Assembly: GCA_013812695.1 (NCBI GenBank)
Contig: JACCSZ010000111.1
Coordinates: 1 to 10,388 of the forward strand
DNA: 10,388 nucleotides
Reading direction: 5' to 3'
Source of the DNA: Gemmatimonadales bacterium
GTDB taxonomy: Bacteria; Gemmatimonadota; Gemmatimonadetes; Gemmatimonadales; GWC2-71-9
Shown: positions 1-6,307 of the stretch, piece after piece
Layout of the letters: each line of letters starts with the position of its first letter
Numbering within the stretch: the first letter of the stretch is position 1
Notes under the pieces: generated by a model
What the model was told of the DNA's origin: nothing
What the model saw: the letters and a program-made list of their open reading frames with translations, nothing else
Databases searched by the model: none
Made by a program: the position numbers and the translations under genes

Positions 1-111
1 GCCGGCGTAGGAGTCGACCACCAGGCGCTGGCCCTGCCGCGCGGGGACGGTGGTGTCGATCTGCTGGATCAGGGCGAGCGCCAGGGCGCCGGAAGCGAGT
101 GAGAAGAGCAC
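1..111 (-). CDS. Secreted protein, N-terminal fragment (possible DUF4097-like envelope protein)
   Basis: Partial gene: 37 codons are read from a GTG at 111 down to the left window edge. The translation starts with a hydrophobic signal-peptide-like stretch (LFSLASGALALALIQQ) and continues IDTTVPARQGQRLVVDSYAG. A signal peptide followed by a 'DTTV..R.G..L.V....G' opening is how DUF4097 (putative adhesin, beta-strand-rich) proteins often start, and these commonly sit behind ECF sigma/anti-sigma pairs. That family call rests on a short N-terminus and is tentative. The GTG lies 12 nt after the anti-sigma stop codon. An AAAGGG motif at 119-124 overlaps that stop and sits 7 nt before the GTG, so it is probably the third gene of the sigma operon. 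The product would be exported to the periplasm or cell surface. It could instead be another exported protein. Confidence 0.6.
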   Translation of the reverse strand, partial: MLFSLASGALALALIQQIDTTVPARQGQRLVVDSYAG

Positions 112-118
112 GGTCGAT

Positions 119-124
119 CCCTTT
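119..124 (-). promoter_or_regulatory. Ribosome binding site of the secreted-protein fragment
   Basis: AAAGGG on the minus strand overlaps the stop codon of the anti-sigma gene and lies 7 nt upstream of the GTG at 111. It supports this GTG as the start and suggests translational coupling to the gene before it. The match to the consensus is only moderate. Confidence 0.4.
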
Positions 125-801
125 CAGCTCACGGAGGAGACCAGCGCGGCCGCCTGACGGAGCAGCTCGAGTTTCCGACGCATCGTCTCGGCCAGGTGCG
201 AGTTGAGGTAGGCGTTGGCCGAGTCGGCGGCCACGGCGCGGGCCGCCTGCACGATCGCGCTGTCGATCACCGCGAGATTCAACTCGAGCACGCGCACGGT
301 GGCGGTGTCGAGCCTGCCCCGACCCTCGACGAGCACCCGCTCGAGGTCGGCGACCGCGCCGTCGTAGCCACGACCCGGCGCGCGCACGGCAGCCGGGATG
401 CCCAGGTTCGTCGGCGGCGCGCCCTGGACGGCCAGCCGTGTCCGGGCGACGGGATGCAGCAGCCAGGCCGCCCCGCCCGAGAGCGCCATCAGGGCGATGC
501 CTGCCGCGGCGAGCTGAGGCATCGAGAAGCTCCAGCGGCGCCGTGGGCGTGCAGGGCGCGGGTCCGCCGTGGGCCCCAAGCCGGCGTCCACTCCGATCCG
601 CGCGGCGATCGCCGGCCACGGATCACGGTCGGGCTCGCGATCCTCGAGCGCCCGGGCACGCATGACGATGCGCTTGAAGTCCGCCAGTGCCGCCCCACAC
701 GCCACGCAATGCAGGAGGTGCGCTTCGAGCGCCGCCCGCTCGGCGGGATCCAATTCGTCGTCGAGATAATCAGACAGCCGGTCGGTCCAAGCGTCGGTCA
801 T
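124..801 (-). CDS. Membrane-anchored zinc-finger anti-sigma factor
   Basis: A 225-residue protein that should hold the upstream-encoded ECF sigma factor at the inner membrane. The N-terminal domain (about residues 1-45) carries the H-x3-C-x2-C zinc-binding signature of ZAS/zf-HC2 anti-sigma factors, at H28, C32 and C35, after an acidic helix (DRLSDYLDDELDPAE). An Arg/Pro-rich linker follows, then one membrane segment at about residues 94-115 (LAAAGIALMALSGGAAWLL). The remaining ~105 residues would be periplasmic and mostly helical, including ERVLVEGRGRLDTATVRVLE and a basic-hydrophobic C-terminus; this part presumably senses or binds something outside the inner membrane. I chose the ATG at 801 because GAGGAG precedes it. 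An in-frame GTG at 813 would add four residues (VRSD) but has no such site. The gene starts 8 nt after the sigma stop, so the two are almost certainly co-translated. Loss of this protein should release the sigma factor. Confidence 0.88.
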   Translation of the reverse strand: MTDAWTDRLSDYLDDELDPAERAALEAHLLHCVACGAALADFKRIVMRARALEDREPDRDPWPAIAARIGVDAGLGPTADPRPARPRRRWSFSMPQLAAAGIALMALSGGAAWLLHPVARTRLAVQGAPPTNLGIPAAVRAPGRGYDGAVADLERVLVEGRGRLDTATVRVLELNLAVIDSAIVQAARAVAADSANAYLNSHLAETMRRKLELLRQAAALVSSVS

Positions 802-805
802 GTCG

Positions 806-811
806 CTCCTC
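806..811 (-). promoter_or_regulatory. Ribosome binding site deciding the anti-sigma start
   Basis: GAGGAG on the minus strand overlaps the sigma-factor stop codon (810-812) and ends 4 nt before the ATG at 801. It favours that ATG over the in-frame GTG at 813, and suggests that translation of the anti-sigma factor is coupled to that of the sigma factor. Confidence 0.6.
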
Positions 812-1382
812 ACCGCTCGAGATGCCGCCGGAGCGCCATCCGCGCCCGGTGCAGTTGGGACTTCGAGGTGCCGGTCGCGAGCCCGAGCATCCGGGCGATC
901 TCCGCGTGCCGGTACCCCTCCACGTCGTGGAGCACGAACACCTCCCGGGCACCGTCGGGCAGGCGCCCGATGGCCGTCTCGAAGTCCATGGACATCTCCG
1001 GCGTCTGCCGCCGGCTCGGCACCGTCTCGAGCGCCGCGTCGCCGTCGAGGTGCCGCCGGCGGCGAATGCCGAGCGTCTCGCGCCGGCCCAGGATCACGTT
1101 CACCGCGAGGCGGTGGAGCCAGGTGCCGAATGCTGACTCGCCGCGGAACGTCCCCAGCTTCTGCCAGGCGCGGACGAACACGTCCTGGATCACGTCATCC
1201 GTGTCGTCGTCGCCGAGCATCCGGCTGGTGAGGCTGGAGATCCGGGAGAGGTGGCCGCGATAGAGGCGTTCGAAGGCGTGCGCGTCTCCGCTGGCGGCCA
1301 GCGTCGCGTCCACCGCGTCCGGGTCGGTCCTGCCGATGGCTTCGTGCTGCAGCGTCGCTGCTCCAGTCCCTGGTGGGGTCAC
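810..1382 (-). CDS. ECF-type RNA polymerase sigma factor (sigma-70 family)
   Basis: A 190-residue extracytoplasmic-function sigma factor that directs RNA polymerase to a special promoter set. Region 2 spans about residues 37-104, including the core-binding helix DDVIQDVFVRAW (62-73) and the -10-recognition segment around TFRGESAFGTWLHRLAVN. Region 4 spans about 133-187 with LPDGAREVFVLHDVEGY and the helix-turn-helix end GTSKSQLHRARMALRRHL. Region 3 is absent, as expected of ECF factors. It is the first gene of a three-gene minus-strand operon with its anti-sigma factor. The GTG start at 1382 has no Shine-Dalgarno, but the upstream ECF-type promoter candidate would start transcription only a few bases before it, so a leaderless start is plausible. 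The first ~30 residues are weakly conserved in type, so a later start (for example the GTG at codon 24) cannot be excluded. The subgroup cannot be assigned by eye. Confidence 0.95.
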   Translation of the reverse strand: MTPPGTGAATLQHEAIGRTDPDAVDATLAASGDAHAFERLYRGHLSRISSLTSRMLGDDDTDDVIQDVFVRAWQKLGTFRGESAFGTWLHRLAVNVILGRRETLGIRRRRHLDGDAALETVPSRRQTPEMSMDFETAIGRLPDGAREVFVLHDVEGYRHAEIARMLGLATGTSKSQLHRARMALRRHLER

Positions 1383-1393
1383 GCGGGGGTTGG

Positions 1394-1419
1394 ATCGACG
1401 GGCGGGTGAAAAGGTTGCA
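1394..1419 (-). promoter_or_regulatory. ECF-type promoter candidate for the sigma operon
   Basis: On the minus strand, TGCAAC (1419-1414), followed directly by CTTTT, resembles the 'AAC' -35 element of ECF promoters (the Bacillus SigW/SigX class reads TGAAAC or TGTAAC, often followed by CTTTT). A CGAT element at 1397-1394 lies 16 bases further on, the usual ECF spacing to a CG-rich -10. A CGTC at 1400-1397 is the alternative, with a short 13-base spacer. Transcription would start near 1385, a few bases before the sigma GTG. This position suits an autoregulated ECF gene. It is read from pattern alone. Confidence 0.45.
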
Positions 1420-1424
1420 GGGTA

Positions 1425-1464
1425 GACGGAAGGACGGAAGGACGGAAGGACGGAAAGACGGACG
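1425..1464 (+). repeat. Five tandem copies of an 8-bp unit (left arm of an inverted repeat)
   Basis: The unit GACGGAAG occurs three times exactly (1425-1432, 1433-1440, 1441-1448), followed by GACGGAAA (1449-1456) and GACGGACG (1457-1464). The tract is purine-rich on the plus strand and contains no T. It begins 6 bp upstream of the proposed -35 element of the sigma promoter. The unit length is not a multiple of three, and the tract lies between divergent genes, so it is not coding repeat. Confidence 0.9.
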
Positions 1465-1521
1465 TCAGTCCGGGCAACGCTCCTCGTCGGTCCCGTCCTT
1501 CCGTTTTCCGTCCTTCCGTCC
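1440..1521. repeat. Long inverted repeat / hairpin in the divergent intergenic region
   Basis: Bases 1440-1456 (GGACGGAAGGACGGAAA) are the exact reverse complement of 1505-1521, giving a 17-bp perfect stem around an interior of 48 bases. Parts of that interior (1457-1464 with 1493-1504), and the flanks out to 1425 and 1534, also pair with small bulges, so the two arms could form an imperfect stem of roughly 40 bp with a loop of about 27 nt. No T-run follows, and both flanking genes point away from it, so a terminator role is unlikely. Confidence 0.8.
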
Positions 1522-1534
1522 GTCCGTCTCCGTC
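1492..1534 (-). repeat. Degenerate inverted copy of the 8-bp repeat tract (right arm)
   Basis: Read on the minus strand, this is a run of GACGGA-type units (GACGGAGACGGACGGACGGA, then GGACGGAAAACGGAAGGACG) and is the same repeat family as 1425-1464 in opposite orientation. Unit lengths vary between 4, 6, 8 and 9 bases, so it looks older or more damaged than the left arm. It ends 14 bp before the hutU ATG and would occupy the -35 position of any leaderless hutU promoter. Confidence 0.75.
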
Positions 1535-1535
1535 A

Positions 1536-1541
1536 TAGATT
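1536..1541 (+). promoter_or_regulatory. Possible -10 element of a leaderless hutU transcript
   Basis: TAGATT matches the TATAAT consensus at four of six positions and lies 7 bases before the hutU ATG, in otherwise GC-rich DNA. The hutU ATG has no Shine-Dalgarno in front of it (CCTCCC is the wrong polarity), so a transcript starting at or next to the ATG would make sense. No good -35 is visible, because the repeat arm fills that position. Weak evidence. Confidence 0.28.
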
Positions 1542-1548
1542 GCCTCCC

Positions 1549-3225
1549 ATGCCTGCCCTGAGCCATCCCGCTCCGATTACCGCGCCGACCGGCTCGACCA
1601 TTTCGTGCAAGGGCTGGCATCAGGAAGCGGCGCTCCGGATGCTGATGAATAACCTCGACCCCGCCGTCGCCGAGCGGCCGGAGGAGCTGATCGTCTACGG
1701 TGGGGGCGGGAAGGCGGCGCGGAACTGGGCGTGCTACGAGCGCATCGTCGCGACGCTCCGCCGACTCGAGAACGATGAGACGCTGCTGGTGCAGAGCGGC
1801 AAGCCGGTCGGCGTGTTCCGGACGCACGAGGAAGCGCCGCGCGTGCTCATCGCCAACGCGCACCTGGTGCCGCGGTGGGCTACGTGGGACGAGTTCCGCC
1901 GGCTCGACGCGCTCGGGCTCACGATGTACGGCCAGATGACCGCCGGCTCCTGGATCTACATCGGCACGCAGGGCATCCTGCAGGGCACCTACGAGACCTT
2001 CGCCGAATGCGCGCGGCAGCATTTCGGCGGCACGCTCGAGGGGCGACTGGTCGTGACGGGCGGCCTCGGTGGCATGGGCGGCGCCCAGCCGCTGGCCGCC
2101 ACGATGAACGGCGCCGCGTTTCTGGGCGTGGACGTCGACGAGTCGCGCATCCGGCGCCGGGTCGACACCGGCTACTGCGACCGGCTCGAGCACAGCCTGG
2201 ACGCGGCGCTCCGGGCGCTCGATGAAGCGCGGGCGCGACGCCGGCCGCTCGCGGTGGGACTGGTGGGCAACATCGCCGAGGTGCTGCCGGAGCTGGCGCG
2301 TCGCGGCGTGGTGCCCGACGTCCTGACCGACCAGACGTCGGCGCACGATCTCCGCGTGGGGTACCTCCCCGCGGGCGTCTCGCTCGCGGACGCCGCCGCG
2401 CTCCGCGAGCGGGATCCCGCCGCCTACGAGGCCCGGGTGCTCGACTCGATGGTGGTGCACGTCCGCGCCATGCTGGACCTGCAGGCGCGCGGCGCGGTCA
2501 CCTTCGATTACGGCAACAACCTGCGCGGGCAGGTGGCGGACCACCGCGCCATGCCCGAGGCGTTCGACATTCCCGGCTTCGTGCCCGCGTTCATCCGGCC
2601 GCTGTTCTGCCGGGGCGCCGGCCCGTTCCGCTGGGCGGCGCTGTCGGGCGACCCGGCCGACATCGCCGTAACCGACCGCGCCGTTCTCGAGGCCTTTCCC
2701 AGGAACGAGCCACTCGCCCGCTGGATCCGGCAGGCGCAGGAGCGGGTGCAGTTCCAGGGGCTGCCCGCGCGCATCTGCTGGCTCGAGTACGGCGAGCGGG
2801 CGGAAATGGGGCTCCGGTTCAATCGGCTGGTGCAGCAGGGCAAGGTGCGCGCGCCGATCGTCATCGGCCGGGACCACCTCGACACCGGGTCGGTGGCCTC
2901 GCCCAACCGGGAGACCGAGGGGATGAAGGACGGGTCCGATGCGATCGCCGACTGGCCGTTGCTCAACGCCCTGCTCAACACCGCCTGCGGTGCGAGCTGG
3001 GTGTCGCTGCATCACGGGGGCGGCGTCGGGATCGGATACTCCATCCATTCCGGGATGGTCGCCGTGGCGGACGGCACAGCGATGGCCGACCGGCGGCTGG
3101 AACGGGTGCTGACGGCGGACCCGGGCACCGGGGTGATGCGGCACGCGGACGCTGGATACGACATCGCTATCGAGACGGCGCGCGAGCGGGGGGTCGATCT
3201 GCCGATGGTCGATGCGGACGGATAG
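1549..3225 (+). CDS. hutU: Urocanate hydratase (urocanase)
   Basis: Second enzyme of histidine degradation: it converts urocanate to 4-imidazolone-5-propionate in the cytoplasm, using tightly bound NAD+ as an electrophile. The 558 residues match the usual family length (about 550-560). Visible landmarks are the N-terminal YGGGGKAARNW, the Rossmann glycine motif GGLGGMGGAQPLAATM, the active-site region RICWLEYGER with Cys at residue 410 (the number of the NAD-contacting cysteine in the Pseudomonas putida enzyme), and the C-terminal blocks IGRDHLDTGSVASPNRETEG, WVSLHHGGGVGIGYS and TGVMRHADAGYDIAI. I start it at the ATG at 1549. A TTG at 1540 would add MPP but has no support, and neither start has a Shine-Dalgarno. 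It heads a tight plus-strand operon. HutH, the enzyme that makes its substrate, is not in the window. Identification is secure. Confidence 0.98.
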   Translation: MPALSHPAPITAPTGSTISCKGWHQEAALRMLMNNLDPAVAERPEELIVYGGGGKAARNWACYERIVATLRRLENDETLLVQSGKPVGVFRTHEEAPRVLIANAHLVPRWATWDEFRRLDALGLTMYGQMTAGSWIYIGTQGILQGTYETFAECARQHFGGTLEGRLVVTGGLGGMGGAQPLAATMNGAAFLGVDVDESRIRRRVDTGYCDRLEHSLDAALRALDEARARRRPLAVGLVGNIAEVLPELARRGVVPDVLTDQTSAHDLRVGYLPAGVSLADAAALRERDPAAYEARVLDSMVVHVRAMLDLQARGAVTFDYGNNLRGQVADHRAMPEAFDIPGFVPAFIRPLFCRGAGPFRWAALSGDPADIAVTDRAVLEAFPRNEPLARWIRQAQERVQFQGLPARICWLEYGERAEMGLRFNRLVQQGKVRAPIVIGRDHLDTGSVASPNRETEGMKDGSDAIADWPLLNALLNTACGASWVSLHHGGGVGIGYSIHSGMVAVADGTAMADRRLERVLTADPGTGVMRHADAGYDIAIETARERGVDLPMVDADG

Positions 3226-3240
3226 GCTCGCCCTTCATTC

Positions 3241-3246
3241 GGGAGG
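3241..3246 (+). promoter_or_regulatory. Ribosome binding site deciding the DUF885 lipoprotein start
   Basis: GGGAGG lies 5 nt before the GTG at 3252 and overlaps the earlier in-frame GTG at 3246. It therefore supports initiation at 3252, which also places a normal MRSSTW... signal peptide at the N-terminus. Confidence 0.6.
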
Positions 3247-3251
3247 TGGTC

Positions 3252-5027
3252 GTGAGATCGTCAACATGGTTCCGGCGCGTCGGGCAGTCGGTCCCGGGGG
3301 CAGCGGGGGCCGTGCTGCTCTTCGCAGGTTGCTCGCCGGACGGATCCTCGACCGCTGCCGCCACCGCGGCCGCGTCGACTCGGTTCGCGACCTTCGCGGA
3401 CGAGTATTTCTCCGCGCTCCACGCGGCCTCGCCGACCCAGGGCACCTCCGCGGGCTTTCACCAGTACGACGCCCGCCTCGAGGACCTGTCCGCCGCCGCC
3501 GTCCGGGCACGCGCCGACACGCTGCACCGGCTGCAGGGGCGGCTGGACTCGCTCCGTGCCGGACCGCTGTCGAACGACGATGCCATCGACGCGCGGATGA
3601 TCGACGGCGCTATCCGATCGGAGCTGCTGGAAATAGAGACTATCGCGAGCTGGCGCCATAACCCGATGGGGTACGTCGGCCTTCCCGGATACGCCATCGA
3701 TGCGCTGATGAAGCGGAACTTCGCGCCCCCCGCAGAGCGGTTGCGGTCGGCCACCGCCCGGCTGCGGCGGGTTCCCGCGATGCTCTCGGCGATGCGAGAG
3801 AATGTCGAGGACCCGCCGAAGGAGTTCACCGACCTCGCGATGCGAATCGCGGGCGGGTCGGTCGGCTTCTTTCAGACCACCGTCCCGGGCTGGGCCAGAG
3901 AGGCCGCGGCGGGCGACTCGCTGCTCTACCGGGAATTCGCCGCCGCGAACGACTCGGCCACCGCGGCGATGCGGGCCGCGGCCGAGTGGCTCCGGCGCGA
4001 CCTGCTGCCCAGGTCCAAAGGGAACTACGCTATCGGACCCGAGGTCTTCGCGGCGAAGCTTCGCTACGACGAGATGGTCGATCTACCGCTCGATACCCTG
4101 CTGGCCATCGGCGAGGCCAACCTCACGAAGGACCACGCGGCGTTCGTGGCCTTGGCTCGGCGGATCGACCCGCGAAAAACACCGGCGCAGGTGATGGCCT
4201 CGCTCGCGGACGACCATCCGACCTCCGCTGCGCTGGTTCCCTTCGTCCGCGGCTCGCTCGAGGCGGCGCGGCAGTTTCTGATCGACAAGCGGATCGTGAC
4301 CGTCCCCTCGGAGGTGCGGCCGAATGTGCAGGAGACGCCGCCCTACGCCCGCTCCGGGGGCTTCGCGTCGATGGACACCCCCGGCGCCTACGAGTCGACA
4401 GCCACCGAGGCCTTCTACTACGTGACGCCCCCCGAGACGAGTTGGGATGCCAGGCACGTCGAGGAACACTTGCGCCTGTTCAACCCTGCGGTGACGGCGT
4501 TGATCACGGTCCACGAGGCCTTCCCCGGGCACTTCCTGCAATTCATCTACGCCAAGCAGTTTCCGACCAAGACGCGGAAGCTCCTGTTCGCCGCCAGCAA
4601 TGCCGAAGGTTGGGCGCACTACAGCGAGCAGATGATGATCGAGGAAGGGTTCGGCGGCAACGACCTAAAGATTCGCCTGGCGCAACTCGCGGAGGCGCTG
4701 GTGCGTGACTGCCGCTGGGTGGTCGGCATCAAGCTCCACACCCGGAACATGTCGGTCGAAGATGGGGCGAAGTGTTTCACCCAGCAGGGATTTCAGGAGC
4801 CGGCAAACGCGTACGAGGAATCCCGCCGCGGCGCGTACAACCCGACCTATCTGTACTACACCCTCGGCAAACTCCAGATCTACAAGCTGAGGGAGGACTA
4901 TCGACGCGCGAAGGGCACCGCCTATACGCTGCAGGGTTTCCACGACGCGTTCGTGCGGCAAGGCGGGTTGCCGATCGAGCTGATGCGACGGATTCTGCTT
5001 CCGGGCGACCGGAGCCCGACGTTGTAG
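3252..5027 (+). CDS. DUF885 family zincin-like lipoprotein (probable peptidase)
   Basis: A 591-residue exported lipoprotein. The N-terminus has basic residues, a hydrophobic stretch and a lipobox ending AVLLFAGC with Cys27, so it should be lipid-anchored facing the periplasm or outside. The body reads as DUF885, a family related to zinc metallopeptidases: HEAFPGH at residues 421-427 is the HExxxGH zinc-site signature, and EGWAHY at 452-457 supplies the downstream Glu expected as third ligand. Other family-like blocks are MGYVGLPGYAIDALM near residue 140, FYYVTPPETSWD, and NPTYLYYTLGKLQIYKLRED near the C-terminus. The likely role is peptide hydrolysis, but DUF885 substrates are poorly known, so the function is inferred from the fold. 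It sits 26 nt after hutU and 4 nt before hutI, in the middle of a histidine-degradation operon, suggesting that it releases amino acids, including histidine, from peptides. Start chosen at GTG 3252 from the GGGAGG site. Confidence 0.92.
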   Translation: MRSSTWFRRVGQSVPGAAGAVLLFAGCSPDGSSTAAATAAASTRFATFADEYFSALHAASPTQGTSAGFHQYDARLEDLSAAAVRARADTLHRLQGRLDSLRAGPLSNDDAIDARMIDGAIRSELLEIETIASWRHNPMGYVGLPGYAIDALMKRNFAPPAERLRSATARLRRVPAMLSAMRENVEDPPKEFTDLAMRIAGGSVGFFQTTVPGWAREAAAGDSLLYREFAAANDSATAAMRAAAEWLRRDLLPRSKGNYAIGPEVFAAKLRYDEMVDLPLDTLLAIGEANLTKDHAAFVALARRIDPRKTPAQVMASLADDHPTSAALVPFVRGSLEAARQFLIDKRIVTVPSEVRPNVQETPPYARSGGFASMDTPGAYESTATEAFYYVTPPETSWDARHVEEHLRLFNPAVTALITVHEAFPGHFLQFIYAKQFPTKTRKLLFAASNAEGWAHYSEQMMIEEGFGGNDLKIRLAQLAEALVRDCRWVVGIKLHTRNMSVEDGAKCFTQQGFQEPANAYEESRRGAYNPTYLYYTLGKLQIYKLREDYRRAKGTAYTLQGFHDAFVRQGGLPIELMRRILLPGDRSPTL

Positions 5028-5031
5028 CCGA

Positions 5032-6252
5032 GTGCCGCGCCTCGAGAACATCGCCCAGCTTGCGACCTGTCGGGCCGAGGGCGCGCAGGGCGACATCCAC
5101 GCGATCGCCGATGCCGCGCTGGTGTGGGAAGGCGAAACGATCCGGTGGGTCGGCCCACGCCCCGCGCTACCGGCCGAGTACGCCGGTAGCGAGCGGTTCG
5201 ACGCCGGAGGCGGGCTCGTTATCCCCGGCCTGGTCGACTGCCACACCCACCTCGCCTTCGGCGGTTGGCGCGCGGACGAGTTCGAGCAGCGGATCCTCGG
5301 CCGCAGCTACCAGGAGATCGCCGCTGCAGGCGGCGGGATCGCTCGGACCATGCGCCTCACCCGCGAGGCGTCCGAGCCCGAACTGGTCGAGCGCGCCTCC
5401 GGCTTCCTCCGGGAGATGCTGTCGCTCGGCGTCACGACGGTCGAGTGCAAGAGCGGCTACGGGCTCGACCGCGAGCACGAGCTCCGGCTGCTCCGCGTCT
5501 ACCGCACGCTCGCCGGCATCCAGACCGTCCGCATCGTGCCGACCTTTCTCGGCGCACACGTCGTCCCTCCCGAGTTCCGCGACGACCGCGCCGGCTACCT
5601 CTCGCTCCTCATCGACGACCTGATCCCTTGCATCGCGCGCGAGCGCCTCGCCGCGTTCTGCGACGTGTTCGTCGAGCGCTCGGCGTTCACCGTGGACGAG
5701 GCGCGCCGGCTGCTTCGCGCCGCCCAGGCCGCGGGGCTCGGCGCGAAGCTGCACGCGGACCAGTTGAGCCAGGGCGGCGGCGCCGAGCTGGCGGCCGAGG
5801 TCGGCGCGGTCTCGGCGGACCACCTGGAGTGCGCGTCGGAGGCGGGGATCAGCGCGATGGCGCGGGCGGACGTTGTGGCCGTGAGTCTGCCGCTGGCGTC
5901 GCTCTATCTGGGGCAGCCCCCGGTTCCAGCGCGGCGCTGGATCGAGGCCGGGGTGGCGGTGGCGGTCGCTACCGATTTCAACCCCGGCTCGGCGCCGAGT
6001 TATCATCTGCCGTTCGCACTCACCCTCGCGTGTACGCTGCAGCGGATGACGCCGGCAGAGGCCCTCAAGGGCGCCACCATCATCGCCGCGCAGGCGCTGG
6101 GATTGGCTGGCCGGATCGGGTCGCTCGAGCCGGGCAAGGCGGCCGATTTCGTGTTGCTGGATGCCCCCGACGTCACCCACTGGATCTATCACTTCCGACC
6201 CAACGCCTGCCGGTCGGTAGTGGTCGGGGGGGCCCTGGTGCGGTCGGTCTGA
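5032..6252 (+). CDS. hutI: Imidazolonepropionase
   Basis: Third enzyme of histidine degradation: it hydrolyses 4-imidazolone-5-propionate to N-formimino-L-glutamate in the cytoplasm. It has 406 residues, the usual length for this amidohydrolase-superfamily enzyme. The metal ligands are visible: H71 and H73 in DCHTHLAFGG, H241 in KLHADQLSQGG, and D315 in ATDFNPGSAPS. The second conserved His (H264 in SADHLE) and the substrate-loop motif EIAAAGGGI are also present. These match the Bacillus subtilis enzyme (H80, H82, H249, H272, D324) with a near-constant offset of 8-9. The C-terminal LEPGKAADFVLLD is the standard composite-domain end. The GTG start lies 4 nt after the stop of the DUF885 gene with no Shine-Dalgarno close by, so translation probably depends on ribosomes finishing the previous gene. 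The product would go next to HutG or HutF, neither of which is in the window. Confidence 0.97.
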   Translation: MPRLENIAQLATCRAEGAQGDIHAIADAALVWEGETIRWVGPRPALPAEYAGSERFDAGGGLVIPGLVDCHTHLAFGGWRADEFEQRILGRSYQEIAAAGGGIARTMRLTREASEPELVERASGFLREMLSLGVTTVECKSGYGLDREHELRLLRVYRTLAGIQTVRIVPTFLGAHVVPPEFRDDRAGYLSLLIDDLIPCIARERLAAFCDVFVERSAFTVDEARRLLRAAQAAGLGAKLHADQLSQGGGAELAAEVGAVSADHLECASEAGISAMARADVVAVSLPLASLYLGQPPVPARRWIEAGVAVAVATDFNPGSAPSYHLPFALTLACTLQRMTPAEALKGATIIAAQALGLAGRIGSLEPGKAADFVLLDAPDVTHWIYHFRPNACRSVVVGGALVRSV

Positions 6253-6307
6253 TTCCATTCGTCTCCGCATCGCAGAGTGCAGTGGCTTGCGCTCCCCGCA
6301 CTTCCAC

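Noticed and set aside
196..1263. 355-codon plus-strand frame opposite the anti-sigma and sigma genes
   Set aside because: The minus strand encodes clear sigma and anti-sigma domains. The plus frame is Arg-rich noise spanning both genes.
1425..1534. Inverted repeat as a bidirectional transcription terminator, or as a CRISPR array
   Set aside because: The flanking genes are divergent and there is no T-run after the stem. The repeat unit is 8 bp without spacers, so it is not a CRISPR array.
1373..1561. 62-codon plus-strand frame through the GACGGAAG repeats
   Set aside because: Its sequence (GRRKDGRTEGRKDGR...) is just the octamer translated, and it has no ribosome site and overlaps hutU.
2776..2793. 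The active-site segment CWLEYG in HutU, where I would expect a small residue in place of Glu413
   Set aside because: My memory of the family consensus at this position is not firm, Cys410 and all other motifs are intact, and one substitution does not suggest loss of function.
1465..3144. 559-codon open frame on the minus strand opposite hutU
   Set aside because: It lies within hutU on the opposite strand, its translation is rich in Arg/His/Pro/Val with no recognisable domain, and such frames are expected from GC-rich third positions of the real gene.
6271..6291. Possible terminator hairpin after hutI (CGCA...TGCG)
   Set aside because: The stem is only four base pairs, with a long interior and no T-run.
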